A DNA stretch of 5,400 nucleotides, taken from NCBI GenBank assembly GCA_903938205.1, contig CAJACJ010000154.1, forward strand, positions 1-5,400. Direction: 5' to 3'. Within the stretch, counting starts at the first letter, position 1, and every line of letters starts with the position of its first letter. A model generated the notes under the pieces. The model saw only the letters and a list, made by a program, of their open reading frames with translations, was not told where the DNA came from and made no database searches. The position numbers were made by a program, and so were the translations under genes. Below are positions 4,382 to 5,400 of the stretch, piece by piece. This DNA comes from an uncultured bacterium. GTDB lineage: Bacteria > Planctomycetota > Phycisphaerae > Phycisphaerales > SM1A02.

Positions 4382-5400
4382 ATGAATGAGCCACTCATTA
4401 TTGATGCGTTGATTGTTGGCGGCGGATGCGCCGGACTTTTTGCATTGAATGCCTTGCGCGACGCGGGCATGAGCGCGCTGCTTGTTGAAAATAATTCGCT
4501 TGGGTTTGGACAAACCACTGCAAGCCAAGGCATTCTGCATGCGGGCGTGAAATATTCGCTGGGCGGCTTGGCGGGTGACGACGCGAAGGAAGCCAGCGAA
4601 GCCGCGCATGAATGGGTGGACATGCTTGATGGCAAGATGGTTGATCTGAAAAATGTCCGCGTGCTCACGCGCGAATGTCATTTGTGGCGCACATCCAGTT
4701 TCAGCGGCGCCGCCGGTTTATTGGGCGCAAAGTTGGCGCTACGAACTCGACCTCAATCACTCGCCGCCAATCAACGCCCCGCTTGGCTCAATGGCGTAAG
4801 CGGCGAAGTACTGACACTTGGCGAAACTGTGATCGATCCGCGTTCACTGCTTGGTGAACTTGCAAAACCGCACGCACATTTGCTGCTGAAAGGCAGCGTG
4901 AGCAGCGTTCGCGAAAACGCCCATGATGTGGAGATTGAGATTGAAAGTTCCAGGCGCGTCTTAGTGCGTGCGCGCCATTTGATTTTGACCGCGGGACTTG
5001 GCAACCAAGACATTCTTGGTTTAGCCCATGTTGCTGACACGTCCATGCAGCAACGTCCATTGCGACAAGCCATGATTCGCGGTGCGCTGCCGATGGTGTT
5101 TGGTCATTGCATTGACGGCGCAAAGACCAGAATTACGGTGACTAGCGATTGCATTCATGACGCGGAAACCGATGTGGTCTGGCATGTTGGCGGACAAATT
5201 GCGGAGGACGGACCCGCAATGAGCGAGAGCGCGTTCGCAACGTTCGCTATAGATGAGATTAAAAAATGCATTCCAGCGCTCTCCTTCAAAAGCTGTGAAT
5301 TTGCAAGTTACAAAGTGATTCGCGCCGAGCCACGCACAGGCGATGGCCGCCGCCCGCCAAAAGCCTTCACGCACACATCGGGTCGAATCACCACTATTTG
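4382..5400 (+). CDS. FAD-dependent oxidoreductase, DAO / glycerol-3-phosphate dehydrogenase-like (3' end outside window)
   Basis: The frame is open from ATG 4382 to the window edge, 339 codons without a stop. It is missed by stop-to-stop ORF callers because the end lies outside. Residues 9-36 form the dinucleotide-binding fold: ALIVGGGCAG (GxGxxG at 13-18) and Glu36 at the end of the second strand, expected to bind the FAD ribose. The next motif, GQTTASQGILHAGVKYSLGG (43-62), is the conserved FAD-contacting segment of the DAO (PF01266) superfamily, in the form shared by glycerol-3-phosphate dehydrogenase-like and 2-hydroxyacid oxidase-like members. ARHLILTAGLGNQ is the usual second FAD contact. 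RAEPRTGDGRRP (314-325) is the usual C-terminal FAD/substrate region. The substrate cannot be told from what is visible. An in-frame TAG at 4358-4360 rules out a longer N-terminus without an earlier ATG, so the start is secure. Family length is usually about 370-400, so only a short tail should be missing. Confidence 0.88.
   Translation, partial: MNEPLIIDALIVGGGCAGLFALNALRDAGMSALLVENNSLGFGQTTASQGILHAGVKYSLGGLAGDDAKEASEAAHEWVDMLDGKMVDLKNVRVLTRECHLWRTSSFSGAAGLLGAKLALRTRPQSLAANQRPAWLNGVSGEVLTLGETVIDPRSLLGELAKPHAHLLLKGSVSSVRENAHDVEIEIESSRRVLVRARHLILTAGLGNQDILGLAHVADTSMQQRPLRQAMIRGALPMVFGHCIDGAKTRITVTSDCIHDAETDVVWHVGGQIAEDGPAMSESAFATFAIDEIKKCIPALSFKSCEFASYKVIRAEPRTGDGRRPPKAFTHTSGRITTI

Noticed and set aside
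4321..5374. Several minus-strand ORFs of 100-117 codons opposite the oxidoreductase
   Set aside because: The plus strand carries a continuous frame with FAD-binding motifs; the minus frames have none.

Overview
The window looks like bacterial chromosome, moderately GC-rich in its conserved genes. The end of the SMC protein and the style of the conserved genes resemble Planctomycetes, possibly the Phycisphaerae. That placement is inference from remembered family sequences, not from a search. Several starts lack a clear Shine-Dalgarno sequence.

Layout, left to right. Positions 1-582 (+) hold the C-terminal ATPase half of a chromosome-segregation SMC protein, cut by the window edge. It converges on a minus-strand pair: an unrecognised 426-residue putative lipoprotein (731-2011) and, 15 bases upstream of it, a 31-codon ORF (2027-2122) that is almost entirely a signal peptide. 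This stretch is more AT-rich than the conserved genes. Upstream of the pair lie two adjoining palindromes (2185-2208) and then a decayed IS3-family element (about 2220-2969). The element keeps both imperfect terminal inverted repeats and parts of OrfA and OrfB, but has lost the middle, including the first catalytic Asp.

Between the IS remnant and the next gene is a compact plus-strand unit: a sigma70-like promoter region (2999-3045), about 100 bases that fold by eye into a three-way junction closed by a long GC-rich stem, and an 8-T tract (3189-3196). I read it as an independent small RNA gene that ends in its own terminator. I do not recognise the family.

The right part is conserved metabolism. 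A complete NAD-type isocitrate dehydrogenase (3290-4312, -) diverges across 69 bases from an FAD-dependent oxidoreductase of the DAO/glycerol-3-phosphate-dehydrogenase-like superfamily (4382 to beyond the window end, +).

The conserved genes are ordinary. The interest lies in the accessory island at about 731-3196: the tiny secreted-peptide ORF with its lipoprotein, the palindromic site, the non-autonomous IS and the orphan structured RNA.
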